A stretch of 64,000 nucleotides of DNA from Paraoerskovia sediminicola (GTDB taxonomy: Bacteria > Actinomycetota > Actinomycetes > Actinomycetales > Cellulomonadaceae), in the NCBI RefSeq assembly GCF_030296575.1, contig NZ_AP027729.1, positions 2,046,001 to 2,110,000 on the forward strand. Reading direction: 5' to 3'. A program made the position numbers and the translations under genes. Positions 41,170 to 50,878 of this stretch are shown one piece after another. Below the pieces are notes generated by a model. It was not told where the DNA came from, searched no databases, and saw nothing but the letters and a program-made list of their open reading frames with translations. How positions within the stretch are numbered: position 1 is the stretch's first letter; each line of letters opens with the position of its first letter.

Positions 41170-41797
41170 TCAGAGGCGGTGCCAGCCCTCAGGGGTGGCG
41201 TAGGCGTCGATGTGGCGGTCGTGCTCCTCGTAGGGGAGGGGCCGCTCGGCAGCGTCGTAGACCTCGGACGGGTAGACGAGCGCGACCACCATCGTGCCGG
41301 GGCGGACGTGGGCGAGCGCGCGGTCGTACCACCCGCCGCCCTGACCGAGCCGGACCCCTGAGGTGTCGACGGCGAGCGCGGGAGCGATGACGACGTCGGC
41401 GTCCGCCAGCGTCTGCGGGCCGAGCGGCGGCGTCCCGGGCTCCGGGGGCGTCCGGGCGCGCGCACGGTGAGGTTCTCGTTGCCGTCGAACTCCGCCCAGT
41501 CCCGCTGCAGTCCGGCGCCGAGCACGGGGAGCAGCACGCGGGTGCCACGGGCGGCGAGCAGGTCGAGGATCGGCGCGGTGCCTGGTTCGTTGGGCCGGGC
41601 CGCGTACGACGCGACGCATGACGCGCCCGCCACCGCGGGGATGGTCGCGACGACCTCGGCGAGCGCTGCGGCGGCCTCGGTGCGCAGTCGCGCCGACCGC
41701 TCTTCGCGGCCGGCCCGGATCGCCTGGCGCAGGGCGATCTTCGCGTCCTCCGGATCGGTGGACGCGAGGACGGGGTAGGGCTGCGGGGGCCGCTCAT
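41170..41797 (-). CDS. 5-formyltetrahydrofolate cyclo-ligase, two frameshifts
   Basis: About 209 residues. It makes methenyl-THF from 5-formyl-THF with ATP. Motifs are DAKIALRQAIRAGREERS at the N-terminus, VLLPVLGAGLQRDWAEF, and the conserved LGQGGGWYDRALAHV loop. Two breaks fit single missing bases: the G5 run 41785-41789 just after ATG 41797 (restoring MSGPPQPYPVLASTDPEDAK), and the G5 run 41444-41448 (restoring RAPGRPPEPGTPPLGPQTLADAD). ATG 41797 lies 6 bases from GAGAAT on the minus strand. It is convergent with the acylase gene and divergent from the GNAT gene. Confidence 0.88.
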
Positions 41798-41916
41798 GCG
41801 TGCATTCTCGCAAAGATCCGACTCTTGCGAGCATCTCGACATCCGGGGGCCTATGCTCTCGCCGTATCGAGTCCGCGGCGGGGCCGCGACACCGCCCGTC
41901 TGATTGCGAGCAGCAC

Positions 41917-42564
41917 ATGTCCCAGGGGGCGAAGGGTCTGTGGGGGCGAGTCGCGCGCCCGTGGCCGGTCGTCCTGGTCGAGGAGATCCCGGCCGGGCGC
42001 CTCGAGCTCCGTCCGCTGCACCGGCGTGACGCCGACGACTGGATGGACCTGAGGGCGCGCAACGCGACCTGGCTCGACCGCTGGGAGGCGACGTCACCGC
42101 ACCCCGGCACCGGTAGTGCCCCGACGTTCGGCGAGTACGTGCGGACGCTCTCGTCGCAGGGCAGGGCGGGTACCGCCCTGCCGTTCGCCGTCGACCTCGA
42201 GGACGAGCTCGTCGGTCAGCTCACCGTCTCGAGCATCACGCGCGGCTCGCTCGAGTCGGCCAGCATCGGGTACTGGGTCGGGGAGCACGTCGCCGGGCGC
42301 AACGTGATCCCGACGGCGGTCGCGATGGCCACCGACTACTGCTTCTCGGTGCTCGGCCTGCACCGCATCGAGATCAACATCCGTCCCGAGAACCGGGCGA
42401 GCCTGCGGGTCGTGGAGAAGCTCGGGTTCCGGGACGAGGGCGTGCGCGAGCGGTTCCTGCACATCCAGGGCGACTGGCGCGACCACCGGACGTTCGCGCT
42501 GACGGCCGACGAGGTCCCCGACGGACTCCTGCTCCGCGCCCGGGCGATCTGGACGACCCCCTGA
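41917..42564 (+). CDS. GNAT acetyltransferase, RimJ/RimL-type
   Basis: 215 residues. The acetyl-CoA-binding GNAT fold is clear: GRLELRPLHRRDADDWMDLR at the start, SIGYWVGEHVAGRNVIPTAVAM (the acetyl-CoA pyrophosphate loop), and LHRIEINIRPENRASLRVVEKLGFRDEGVRERFLHI, typical of RimJ-like N-terminal acetyltransferases of ribosomal proteins. The exact substrate is unknown. ATG 41917 was chosen as the first Met before the conserved region; no strong ribosome site is visible. Confidence 0.9.
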   Translation: MSQGAKGLWGRVARPWPVVLVEEIPAGRLELRPLHRRDADDWMDLRARNATWLDRWEATSPHPGTGSAPTFGEYVRTLSSQGRAGTALPFAVDLEDELVGQLTVSSITRGSLESASIGYWVGEHVAGRNVIPTAVAMATDYCFSVLGLHRIEINIRPENRASLRVVEKLGFRDEGVRERFLHIQGDWRDHRTFALTADEVPDGLLLRARAIWTTP

Positions 42565-42693
42565 CCTGTCCCCGGTAGGCCTCGCCGAGCCGCCAGTACC
42601 GGAGATCCCGGGGGCTCGCACGCGGGCCCGAGGGTGCCCGACACGCCGCGGCGCGTCCCGATCGTCCCGTTCGGTCTCGCCTACCGTCGTGAC

Positions 42694-43860
42694 GTGAACT
42701 CGTCCACGGGAATCGTCGCGCTGATGCTCGTCGTCCTGTGGCTCGCCTACTTCCTCCCCACCCGTGTCCAGCAGCGTCAGCAGCTGCTCGACTCGCAGCT
42801 GGGGGATCGGTTCTCCGGGTCGCTCAGAGTTCTCGCGGTCGCGGGTGGTTCGCCCCGCGGGTCGGCTCCGGACGTGGCACGCACGGGTCGTCGGACGGCG
42901 GACGCGCACCTGCCGGGGGCAGCCCCGGTCCTGATGATCGAGCAGCACGAGAGGCCTCGACCCATGAGCAGCACCTACGCACCTCGCCCGGTCGGCGGGG
43001 ACGGCGCGAGCCGCCTTGCTCCGACCGGCCTGTCACCGGCGCGCTCCGCGATGCTCGCGCGCCGCGCCGCGGCAGCCCGGCGTCGCCTGATCCTGACGCT
43101 GGGTCTGCTGGTCGTGACGGTCGGAGTCGTGGTCGCCGCCGCTGTGGGTGTCCTCGCCTGGGCCGTCGTCGCGGTGCCGGCAGCTCTGCTCGTCGCCGTG
43201 CTGGTCCTGGGACGCCGTGCCTCGGCGTCGGCCGCGCGCTCGGACGCTGCCTGGCACGCGGAGCGCAGGGCGCGTGCGGCGTCACGTGCCTCGCGCGACG
43301 TGGTGGGCGCTCCGGTGGTCCCGCGCCGTGCCACCGGGCACGCCGTGCGCAGGTCTGCTGCCGAGACCGGGATGATCCCGCGCGTCGCGAGCCCGGCGAC
43401 CTCTGCAGGCGGCTCGAAGGACGGCGTCGGCTCCGGGGACGGTGGTTCCGAGATCGAGCGCGCTCGGGAGGCCGCCCGAGCCGCCGCGGACGACGAGACC
43501 CGGACCGAGGTCATCGCCGTGGTCGAGGCTCCGGTCGGCACGGCGGCCGGCGCGAAGAGCGCACCCGCAGCCGCGGCACCCACGGCCACTGCGCCCGCGA
43601 CGGCCACCGAGAGCGACGACGACCTGGGCCGTGCCTGGAACCCGGTCCCGGTGCCCCGCCCGACCTACACGATGAAGCCGGCCGCGCCGCGGCGGGAGCC
43701 CGCTCCGCTGACCGACGCGACGCCCACGGTCCGCCGGGGCGACGCCGGACCCGTGCGCACCGCCGCGCCGGCCGCGGCGACCCCTGCGGCGGTGCACCCC
43801 GAGTCCCTCGGGGTCGACCTCAACCAGGTCCTCGCTCGCCGGCGCGCTGCCGGTCAGTGA
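42694..43860 (+). CDS. Conserved actinobacterial membrane protein of unknown function
   Basis: 388 residues. One N-terminal membrane helix (STGIVALMLVVLWLAYFLPT, residues 3-22) is followed by a charged region and a second pair of helices (LILTLGLLVVTVGVVVAAAVG; VVAVPAALLVAVLVLG, about 135-170). A long disordered Ala/Thr/Pro/Arg-rich tail ends in a conserved-looking VDLNQVLARRRAAGQ. GTG 42694 lies 6 bases after TACCGT (42682-42687), so leaderless. I do not recognise a named family. The place after a RimJ-type GNAT and before tRNA-Ala is common in relatives. Confidence 0.75.
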   Translation: MNSSTGIVALMLVVLWLAYFLPTRVQQRQQLLDSQLGDRFSGSLRVLAVAGGSPRGSAPDVARTGRRTADAHLPGAAPVLMIEQHERPRPMSSTYAPRPVGGDGASRLAPTGLSPARSAMLARRAAAARRRLILTLGLLVVTVGVVVAAAVGVLAWAVVAVPAALLVAVLVLGRRASASAARSDAAWHAERRARAASRASRDVVGAPVVPRRATGHAVRRSAAETGMIPRVASPATSAGGSKDGVGSGDGGSEIERAREAARAAADDETRTEVIAVVEAPVGTAAGAKSAPAAAAPTATAPATATESDDDLGRAWNPVPVPRPTYTMKPAAPRREPAPLTDATPTVRRGDAGPVRTAAPAAATPAAVHPESLGVDLNQVLARRRAAGQ

Positions 43861-43981
43861 TCGTCCGCTCGTCCGACGGTGTCTCGCGGAGCGCCCGGTG
43901 TGCGGCTCGGCAGGGCCGCGCAGCGGGGCGCGAGCGGATTCCACGATCACTCTCCCGGGGTGCTAATGTTGGCTCCGCCTT

Positions 43982-44054
43982 GGGGCTATGGCGCAGTTGG
44001 TAGCGCGTCTCGTTCGCAATGAGAAGGTCGGGGGTTCGAATCCCCCTAGCTCCA
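43982..44054 (+). tRNA. tRNA-Ala (anticodon CGC)
   Basis: A 73-base cloverleaf. The acceptor stem GGGGCTA pairs with TAGCTCC (one G-U), the D-arm is GGCGCAGTTGGTAGCGC, the anticodon loop TTCGCAA, and the T-arm GGGGGTTCGAATCCCCC. The discriminator is A; CCA is not encoded. TAATGT at 43964-43969 is a good -10 element, placing transcription start about 6 bases before the mature end. Confidence 0.97.
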
Positions 44055-44059
44055 CCGGA

Positions 44060-44091
44060 GAAGGCCCGGAACCGCATGGTTCCGGGCCTTC
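44060..44091 (+). terminator. Terminator of tRNA-Ala
   Basis: A perfect 14-bp stem (44060-44073 with 44078-44091, GAAGGCCCGGAACC) with loop GCAT, 5 bases after the tRNA. The T-tract is weak. Confidence 0.85.
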
Positions 44092-44165
44092 CGTCGTCCC
44101 GTGGGCCCGTCGCGCACGGGCCCGGTCGTCCCGCTGCTCAGTCGTCCCGTCTCAGTGAGGTGCCT

Positions 44166-45685
44166 GTGATCCCCGTCGTCCCGCTCCCGTCGATCGTCCG
44201 CGAGCTCGAGGGAACCGTCCCGGTGCCCTCCCTCGTCGTGGTGTCGGACGCCGGGGTACCGGATCGGGTGCAGGCCGTCGCCGCGCAGCGTCTCGCCAGA
44301 GCCGCGCGCTTGGGTGACGCGCAGGGTGGCACGCCGGGGGAGGGGCAGAGCGACCAGCCGGGCACGCAGATCGGGTCGCCGGTCGAGGTGCGGCTCGTGC
44401 TCGACGAGACAGCCGGGCCGGAGGGCTCGGCGTCGTCGGAGCGGTACACGCTCGAAGTCCGCGAGGACGGCGTCAGGGTCGCCGCTCCCGGACCCGAGGG
44501 CCTCCAGCACGGCGTCAGCACGCTGTGCCAGCTGCTCGTCGCGGCCCGCGCGGTCGCCGGGACCGATGCCGACGCGGATGCTGACGTGCTCGACCTGCCG
44601 TGCGTCGTCGTCCACGATGCGCCGCGCTACGCGTGGCGGGGCTTCTCGCTCGACATCGCCCGGAACTTCTTCGGTCCCGACGCGATCGAGCGCGTGATCG
44701 ACCAGGTCCTGGACCATCGGATGAACGTGCTGCACCTGCACCTCACGGACGACCAGGGTTGGCGCATCGAGTCCCCGTCGCGCCCGGAGCTCACCGAGCG
44801 CGGCTCGTCGACCCAGATGGGGGACGGGCCCGGCGGGTTCCTGTCGCTGGCCGACTACGACCGGATCCAGGACTACGCCGCCGACCGCGGCATCACCGTG
44901 GTCCCGGAGATCGACGTGCCCGGGCACACGAACGCGGCGACGCACGTGTACGGCGACCTCCGGCCGGACGGCGTCCCGACGGCGGCGTACCGGGGCATGG
45001 AGGTCGGGTTCTCGGGCCTCGCCTACGACCTGCCGGCCACCGAGCCGTTCCTGCGCGCCGTGTTCGGGGACCTCGCGGCGGCGACCCGCGGTGAGTTCGT
45101 CCACTTCGGCGGTGACGAGGCGCACGCGATGGAGGCACCCGAGTACGCGCGGCTCGTCGAGCTGTGCGAGCGGATCGTGCTCGAGACCGGCAAGAAGGCC
45201 GTGGCCTGGCAGGAGGCCGCCCACGCCGAGCTCCGGCCCGGCACGCTCGTGCAGTTCTGGGACACCAACGCGAAGGACCACGACGCGCTCGTGCGCGCGG
45301 CGGAGCAGGGCGCGCGGTTCCTCGTCTCGCCCGGCAACCGGTCGTACCTCGACATGCACTACGTCGAGGGCTACCCCTCGGGCAGGACTGGGCGGGGATC
45401 GTCGAGCTGCGCGACTCGTACGAGTGGGACCCCGAGTCGGTGGTCGACGGTCTGCCAGCCGACGCGATCGAGGGCGTGGAGGCCGCGGTGTGGACCGAGA
45501 CCATCGACACGGAGGCCAAGCTCTACGAGATGCTGCTGCCCCGGCTCGCCGCGGTCGCCGAGGTCGCGTGGACCGACCCGGCCCGCAAGGACTGGTCCGG
45601 GTTCCGCGCGCGCATCGCCTCGGTGGCGTCCGCGTGGGACCGGGACGGGCTCCCCTTCTACCGTTCGCCGCAGGTGGACTGGTAG
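44166..45685 (+). CDS. GH20 beta-N-acetylhexosaminidase, one frameshift
   Basis: About 506 residues. An N-terminal GH20b-like alpha/beta domain is followed by the catalytic barrel, with [51 protein letters not shown] and the catalytic Asp-Glu pair in HFGGDEAH (about residue 317). It removes terminal GlcNAc from chitin or peptidoglycan fragments. No signal peptide is seen, so it may act inside the cell on recycled sugars. The frame breaks at the C4 run 45374-45377; one C restores [24 protein letters not shown] 44166 has GAGG 5 bases upstream. Confidence 0.92.
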
Positions 45686-45689
45686 CGGG

Positions 45690-47375
45690 TCAGATCCAGC
45701 TGGTCAGCCACATGTGCTGGTGCCAGAACTCGTAGCTGACCTGCATGCCGGACCAGAGCGGGTAGAAGTACGCGCCGGCGAGCCCGGCCAGGGCGAGCGC
45801 GATCCCGATGCCCCACCGCACGCGCCGTCGCGCCGTCGCGCGACCCTCGGTGTGCTCGAGGGCGAGCGTCATCGCGTAGACGAGCGCGAGCACCATCCAG
45901 GGGACGAACACGACCGAGTAGAACGTGAAGATGGTGCGGTCCGGCGTCAGGAGCCACGGGACCCACCCGGCGACCAGGCCGACGAGCACGGCCGAGGCAC
46001 GCCAGTCGAAGCGGCGCACGAGGAACCAGACGGTGACGAGCAGCGCGACGGTCCCGAGCCACCAGACGGCCGGGTTGCCGACGGCGGAGATCGCCTCGAC
46101 GCACCGGTCCGCTCCGCAGGTCCCGCTGCCGTCGTCGAACGACTCGAAGTAGAACGACGTCGGCCGCAGCTGGAGCGGCCAGCCCCACGGGTTCGACGCG
46201 TAGGGGTGCTCGGCGGAGAGCCCCGTGTGGAACGTCCACATCGAGACGTGGTACTCCCAGAACGACCGCAGCGACTCGGGGAGCCACGTCACACCCTCGC
46301 CCGGGTGCGTCGCCGCCCACTGCCGCATGTACCCCTCGGACGAGGCGAACCAGGACGCCCAGGTGGCGAGGTAGGTGAGCAGCGCCGTCGGCAGCATGAT
46401 GAGCGCGGCGGGTACGGCGTCCACCATGAAGGTGTCCTCCCACCAGCGCTTCACGCCGACCTTGCGTCGCGCGGTGGCGTCCCAGAGGACCGACAGGAGC
46501 GCGAGCGCGGCGAGGAAGTACAGCCCGGACCACTTGGTGCCGCACGCGAGGCCGAGCGCGACCGCGGCCGCGAAGCGCCACCAGCGCCAGCCGAGCCGCG
46601 GCCCGTACCGCCCGATCGCCCCGCCGGAGTCGAGGACGTCCGCGACCTTGCTCGCGAGCCGACGCCGCGAGCTGTCGCGGTCGCGCAGGATGCACCAGAA
46701 CGCGACGAGCACCCAGAACATGAGGAACCCGTCGAGCAGGGTGATGCGGGACAGGACGATCGCCTCGCCGTCGACCGCGAGCAGGGCTCCCGCGGCGACG
46801 CCCATCGCCGTCGACGCGAACAGGCGCCGCGCGACGCGGGCGAGGAGGAAGACGGCGAGCGTCCCGACGACGGCCGCCGAGACGCGCCAGCCGAACGAGC
46901 TCTCGGCGCCAGGGCCGGCCATACCGAGGGCGATCATCCACTTGCCGAGCTGGGGGTGGACGACGTACGACGCCTCGGGCAGGTATCCGTCGACCTGGCC
47001 CGCCTCGAAGGCCGCGTTCGGGTCGTCCGGCCAGGAGCCCTCGTAGCCGAGGTTCAGCAGCGTCCACGAGTCCTTGACGTAGTAGGTCTCGTCGAACACG
47101 AGCTCGTGGGGGTGGCCGAGGTTCCACAGGCGCAGCACGCCGGCGACGAGCGTGACCAGCGCGGGGCCGAGCCAGGCCCACAGGCGGTCGTTCGCCGTCG
47201 CCCCGAGAGCGAGGGTCCGGGCGCCGAGGAGGAGCTCGAGCATGCGCTCGTGCGCCGCGGACCGGGTACCGCCGACGACCGTCGGTGCGAGATCCGTGGC
47301 CGGGGCGCCGTCGTCGCTGCCGGTCGACGATCCGGTCGGCGGCTCCTCGCGAGGGTCTGTCTGCACGGAGGTCAT
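45690..47375 (-). CDS. pmt: Protein O-mannosyltransferase (PMT, GT39)
   Basis: 561 residues with about eleven membrane helices. The GT39 catalytic Asp-Glu is in [13 protein letters not shown] (about 94-106), in the first extracytoplasmic loop; [15 protein letters not shown] follows. The C-terminal PMT domain includes [30 protein letters not shown]. It transfers mannose from polyprenyl-phosphate-mannose to Ser/Thr of proteins during Sec export. Divergent from rsmI, a standard actinobacterial arrangement. Ser-rich secreted proteins in this window (NlpC/P60, Rpf-like) are candidate substrates. Confidence 0.95.
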   Translation of the reverse strand: MTSVQTDPREEPPTGSSTGSDDGAPATDLAPTVVGGTRSAAHERMLELLLGARTLALGATANDRLWAWLGPALVTLVAGVLRLWNLGHPHELVFDETYYVKDSWTLLNLGYEGSWPDDPNAAFEAGQVDGYLPEASYVVHPQLGKWMIALGMAGPGAESSFGWRVSAAVVGTLAVFLLARVARRLFASTAMGVAAGALLAVDGEAIVLSRITLLDGFLMFWVLVAFWCILRDRDSSRRRLASKVADVLDSGGAIGRYGPRLGWRWWRFAAAVALGLACGTKWSGLYFLAALALLSVLWDATARRKVGVKRWWEDTFMVDAVPAALIMLPTALLTYLATWASWFASSEGYMRQWAATHPGEGVTWLPESLRSFWEYHVSMWTFHTGLSAEHPYASNPWGWPLQLRPTSFYFESFDDGSGTCGADRCVEAISAVGNPAVWWLGTVALLVTVWFLVRRFDWRASAVLVGLVAGWVPWLLTPDRTIFTFYSVVFVPWMVLALVYAMTLALEHTEGRATARRRVRWGIGIALALAGLAGAYFYPLWSGMQVSYEFWHQHMWLTSWI

Positions 47376-47480
47376 GCTAGGGCCGTTCGGCGTGCCAGAG
47401 TGGTGTCATGTCGAAGTCCGGTGGCGCGGTCCAGGGAGATTCCGAGGGGCCGTCCCGGCGGGCGGGGGGCGGACGACGCC

Positions 47481-48339
47481 GTGGCGCAGCGCAGGACGCT
47501 CCCGCCGGGCGGGGCGCTGGTCCTCGCGGGCACCCCGATCGGCAACGCGGACGACGCCTCGGCGCGGCTCGTGGACCTCATCGAGCACGCGGAGGTGATC
47601 GCCGCCGAGGACACCCGACGGCTCCACGCGCTCGCGGGTCGGCTCGGCGTGAAGGTCGGTGCTCGGGTCGTCAGCTGCCACGAGCACAACGAGGCCGAAC
47701 GGGCCGACGAGCTGCTCGACGTCGTCGAGGGGGCGGCGTGGTGGCCGTGGTCACCGATGCGGGCATGCCCAGCGTCTCGGACCCGGGCTACCGGATCGTC
47801 ACACGCGCGATCGAGCGGGGACTGGCGGTGACCGCCGCGCCCGGGCCGAGCGCCGTCCTCACCGCGCTCGCGCTGTCCGGGCTGCCCACCGACCGCTTCA
47901 GCTTCGAGGGTTTCGCCCCGCGCAAGCCGGGGAGCGGGCCCGGGCGTTCGCGGCGCTCGCGCGCGAGCCCCGGACGATGGTGTTCTTCGAGGCCCCGCAC
48001 CGCATCGCCGACACGCTCGCCTCGATGACCGAGGCGTTCGGCGCCGAGCGGTCTGCCGCCGTCTGTCGCGAGCTCACCAAGACGTACGAGGAGGTCCTGC
48101 GGGGTGGCCTCGGTGACCTCGCGGCGCGGGCCGAGGACGGACTGCGGGGCGAGATCTGCGTGGTGGTCGGTGGAGCCCCGGCCCGCGAGGCGGCGTCCGA
48201 GGCCGACCTGGTCGCGGAGGTGCTCGCCCGGGTCGACGGCGGCGAACGGCTCAAGGAGGCCGTCGCCGAGGTGGCGGAGGCCTCGGGCGTGCAGAAGCGC
48301 GCTCTCTACGGCGCGGCGCTCGCGGCCCGCAAGTCCTGA
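47481..48339 (+). CDS. rsmI: 16S rRNA 2'-O-methyltransferase RsmI, two frameshifts
   Basis: About 287 residues. It methylates the ribose of C1402 of 16S rRNA. Motifs are [85 protein letters not shown] and [12 protein letters not shown], all typical. The gene is split by two missing bases: the G5 run 47729-47733 and the G4 run 47929-47932; with both repaired it is continuous. The start is uncertain. GTG 47481 is in frame. ATG 47408 would fit only if the G6 at 47463-47469 were one base too long, giving MSKSGG...[12 protein letters not shown]. Confidence 0.9.
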
Positions 48340-48364
48340 CCGGAGGCGGGCGGAGCCGGCAGGG

Positions 48365-49002
48365 TCAGGCGTTCGAGGCGCGCAGCGTCACGCCGGCCCC
48401 CGCATCGCTGCCCGGGCCGTCTCCCCGAGCTCGACCGTGACCGGTGCCGTGAGGTCGGTGAGAACGGTCGTGGCGAGCCCGAGGCGTGCGGCGTCCAGCG
48501 CGGTGTCCTTCACGCAGTGCGACTCCGCGAGGCCGACGACGTCGACGGACCCGACCCCCGCCGCGGCGAGGATGTCGGCGAGGGGACGGCCGTCGTCGTC
48601 CACCCCCTCGAAGCCGCTGTAGGCCGCCGCGTACTCACCCTTCTTCACCGCCGCGTCCGCGGCGAGGCCGTCGAGCGCCGGGTGGAGCGCGGCCTCCGCG
48701 GTCCCTGCGACGCCGTGCGGCGGCCACGTGTCGACGAAGTCCGGTTCCTCGGGTGGGGTCGCGAAGTGCCGGCCGGGGTCGACGTGCCAGTCCTGGGTGG
48801 TGACGATCAGCGCGTAGTCGTCCCGGTGCGTCCCGGCGAAGTCGGCGACGCGGTGCGCGACGGCGTCCCCGCCCTCGACCGGGAGGGCGCCGCCTTCGCA
48901 GAAGGTGGGTTGCACGTCGACGACGATCAGGGCGCGGGCGGTGCCCGCGGCGTCGGACGGCGTGGCCGGCTGCGGTGCTGCGTGCGGGTGCGTGTCGGTC
49001 AT
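48365..49002 (-). CDS. Nicotinamidase/isochorismatase-family hydrolase, C-terminal frameshift
   Basis: About 212 residues. The PncA-type fold has Asp (IVVDVQPTFCEGG), Lys (VKKGEYAAAYSGF) and Cys (GLAESHCVKDTALDA) in catalytic positions, and metal-binding residues in TQDWHVDPGRHF. It deamidates nicotinamide in NAD salvage. In the raw frame it stops at 48388 just after AAMRGPA. One added base in the C5 run 48397-48401 extends it to AAMRGAGVTLRASNA (stop 48365), the usual family ending. It is divergent from the aminotransferase gene. Confidence 0.87.
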
Positions 49003-49059
49003 GCGTCCACGATGTCACCACCCGGGCCGGGACGACAGGCCCGGCGATAGCCTGAGGAC

Positions 49060-50253
49060 ATGCCACGCGAGATGGAGTTCCGGCGGATCCCCGGACTGCC
49101 CCCGTACGTCTTCACGATCATCGACGGCCTCAAGCAGGAGGCGCGCCGCGCCGGCCGGGACGTCGTCGACCTGGGATTCGGCAACCCCGACCTGCCGAGC
49201 CCTGAGATCGCCGTCGAGAAGCTGGCCGAGGCCGCGCACAACACGCGCAACCACCGCTACTCCGCGTCCCGGGGCATCCCGAAGCTCCGCGAGGCCGCGG
49301 CGGCGCTGTACCAACGGAGGTTCGGCGTCACGCTCGACCCCGACACCGAGATCATCTCGACGATCGGCGCGAAGGAGGGCTTCAGCCACCTCATGTGGGT
49401 GCTCCTGCAGCCCGGCGACGCCGCGATCGTCCCGACGCCGAGCTACCCGATCCACATCTGGGGGCCCTACTTCGCGGGCGCGGACGCCCGTCAGGTCCCG
49501 ATCGGCGACGGCACGGACGCGGCCGGGTACATCGACCGGGTCATGGAGGCGTGGGAGTACGGGTGGCCCAAGCCGCGCGTCGTGGTCCTGTCGTTCCCGC
49601 ACAACCCGACGACGACGTTCGCCACCAAGGCGGACCTGCAGCGGCTCGTCGACTGGGCGCAGGAGCGCGACGTCGTCCTCGTCCACGACCTCGCCTACGC
49701 GGACATGACGTTCGACGGCCGCACGCCGCCGTCGATCATGGAGTGCGACGGCGCCAAGGAGGTCGCGGTCGAGCTGTACTCGATGACCAAGTCCTTCTCC
49801 ATGGCGGGCTGGCGGGTGGCGTTCCTCGTCGGCCGCCGCGACGTCGTCGGCGCCCTGGCGAAGCTCAAGAGCTACCTGGACTACGGGACGTTCCAGCCCG
49901 TGCAGATCGCGGCGACCGTCACGCTCAACGAGGCGACCGAGTACCCGGCCGAGGTCTCGGAGATCTACGAGTCGCGCCGCAACGCCCTGTGCGACGGGCT
50001 CGACCGGATCGGGTGGGACATCCAGCGACCGGCGGGGACGATGTTCGCGTGGGCGCGGATCCCCGAGCCGTACCGCGACATGGGGTCGATCGAGTTCGCG
50101 ACGCACCTCGTCGAGGAGTGCGACGTCGCCGTGTCCCCGGGGGTCGGGTTCGGTACGGGTGGCGAGGGGTTCGTGCGGTTCGCGCTCATCGAGAACGAGC
50201 ACCGCATCGCCCAGGCCGTGCGCGGTCTCAAGCGCGGGCTGACGCGGCTGTAG
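49060..50253 (+). CDS. Class I aminotransferase, AlaC-like
   Basis: 397 residues, PLP-dependent. Motifs are RRIPGLPPYVFTIIDGLK, DLGFGNPDLPSP, HRYSASRGIPKLREAAAALY, GAKEGFSHLMW, VVLSFPHNPTT and the PLP-lysine segment YSMTKSFSMAGWRVAF. This best fits the glutamate-pyruvate (AlaC) branch, making alanine, though LL-diaminopimelate aminotransferase is related. ATG 49060 lies 6 bases after TAGCCT (49048-49053), although GAGGA also overlaps the spacer. Confidence 0.9.
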   Translation: MPREMEFRRIPGLPPYVFTIIDGLKQEARRAGRDVVDLGFGNPDLPSPEIAVEKLAEAAHNTRNHRYSASRGIPKLREAAAALYQRRFGVTLDPDTEIISTIGAKEGFSHLMWVLLQPGDAAIVPTPSYPIHIWGPYFAGADARQVPIGDGTDAAGYIDRVMEAWEYGWPKPRVVVLSFPHNPTTTFATKADLQRLVDWAQERDVVLVHDLAYADMTFDGRTPPSIMECDGAKEVAVELYSMTKSFSMAGWRVAFLVGRRDVVGALAKLKSYLDYGTFQPVQIAATVTLNEATEYPAEVSEIYESRRNALCDGLDRIGWDIQRPAGTMFAWARIPEPYRDMGSIEFATHLVEECDVAVSPGVGFGTGGEGFVRFALIENEHRIAQAVRGLKRGLTRL

Positions 50254-50299
50254 CGCCGGCGTCGGGCCCGCTGCAGCATCGCGCGTGTTTCCTGACAGC

Positions 50300-50315
50300 A
50301 GTGAAATGCCTCACT
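50300..50315. promoter_or_regulatory. CRP-like palindrome upstream of an orphan gene
   Basis: AGTGA (50300-50304), 6 bases, TCACT (50311-50315). This matches 8 of 10 arm positions of the CRP/GlxR consensus TGTGA-N6-TCACA. It lies in a lower-GC stretch (50285-50365) of the 200-base gap before the orphan gene, which also holds AT-rich promoter-like sequence (TTTACTTACG; GGATAGCGT). Confidence 0.4.
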
Positions 50316-50453
50316 TCGAGTTTACTTACGTCTTCTCCGTTGGATAGCGTTAAGGCGCTGACCCGGGCCGTGCCCCTCGGCGACCACTGGTGATCGTCGG
50401 GGTTCTCGCGGACCCGGGACAGCACTAGCAGCGCCCGGCGAGGAGAGGTAGCG

Positions 50454-50858
50454 ATGAGCGTCACGACAGGTGTGCGGACCGCGTTCGAGTACCCCGGACG
50501 TGACGCGTCCGAGTTCGACCGGTCCTCGCGCCCTGCGATCGCCTCGCTCGTGCGCAAGGGACACCCGGAGACGACGGTCCGGCGCGCCATGGCCGACATC
50601 GGTCGTAGCTTCGACGGACGTGACGTGCGCGTCTTCGCCACCGGGCCCGAGATCTTCGTCGTCGCGGCGCACGGAGAGGACATGCCGATCCCCACGGACC
50701 AGCCGGCCGTCGTGGCCAGGTTCAGCTCGGCCCGCGTGCGGTTCACGCTCATGGAGCCCGCCGAGCTCGAGGTCGACGCGGTCGTCCTCGGGAGCGCTGC
50801 GCCTCGCGACGCCGCCCGGAGGTTCTCGGCCTATGTACGCGAGCACCTCGCCCGCTGA
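50454..50858 (+). CDS. Small conserved-looking protein of unknown function
   Basis: 134 residues with a strong ribosome site (AGGAGAGG) before ATG 50454. It is soluble, with mixed alpha/beta composition; the middle (DVRVFATGPEIFVVAAHGEDM; ARVRFTLMEPAELEVDAVVLG) looks like a beta sheet, and the C-terminus (RDAARRFSAYVREHLAR) like an amphipathic helix. I do not recognise a family. It is 20 bases upstream of metG but metG seems to have its own promoter. A CRP-like site lies upstream. Confidence 0.7.
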   Translation: MSVTTGVRTAFEYPGRDASEFDRSSRPAIASLVRKGHPETTVRRAMADIGRSFDGRDVRVFATGPEIFVVAAHGEDMPIPTDQPAVVARFSSARVRFTLMEPAELEVDAVVLGSAAPRDAARRFSAYVREHLAR

Positions 50859-50878
50859 CCCCCGCCTAGGATGGCGGC

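Noticed and set aside
43820-44077. Minus-strand ORF containing [16 protein letters not shown]
   Set aside because: Complement of tRNA-Ala, a recurrent annotation artefact.
44019-47831. 1270-codon open frame from tRNA-Ala to rsmI
   Set aside because: A chimera: hexosaminidase N-terminus, antisense of the mannosyltransferase, then the rsmI N-terminus. Each part is annotated separately.
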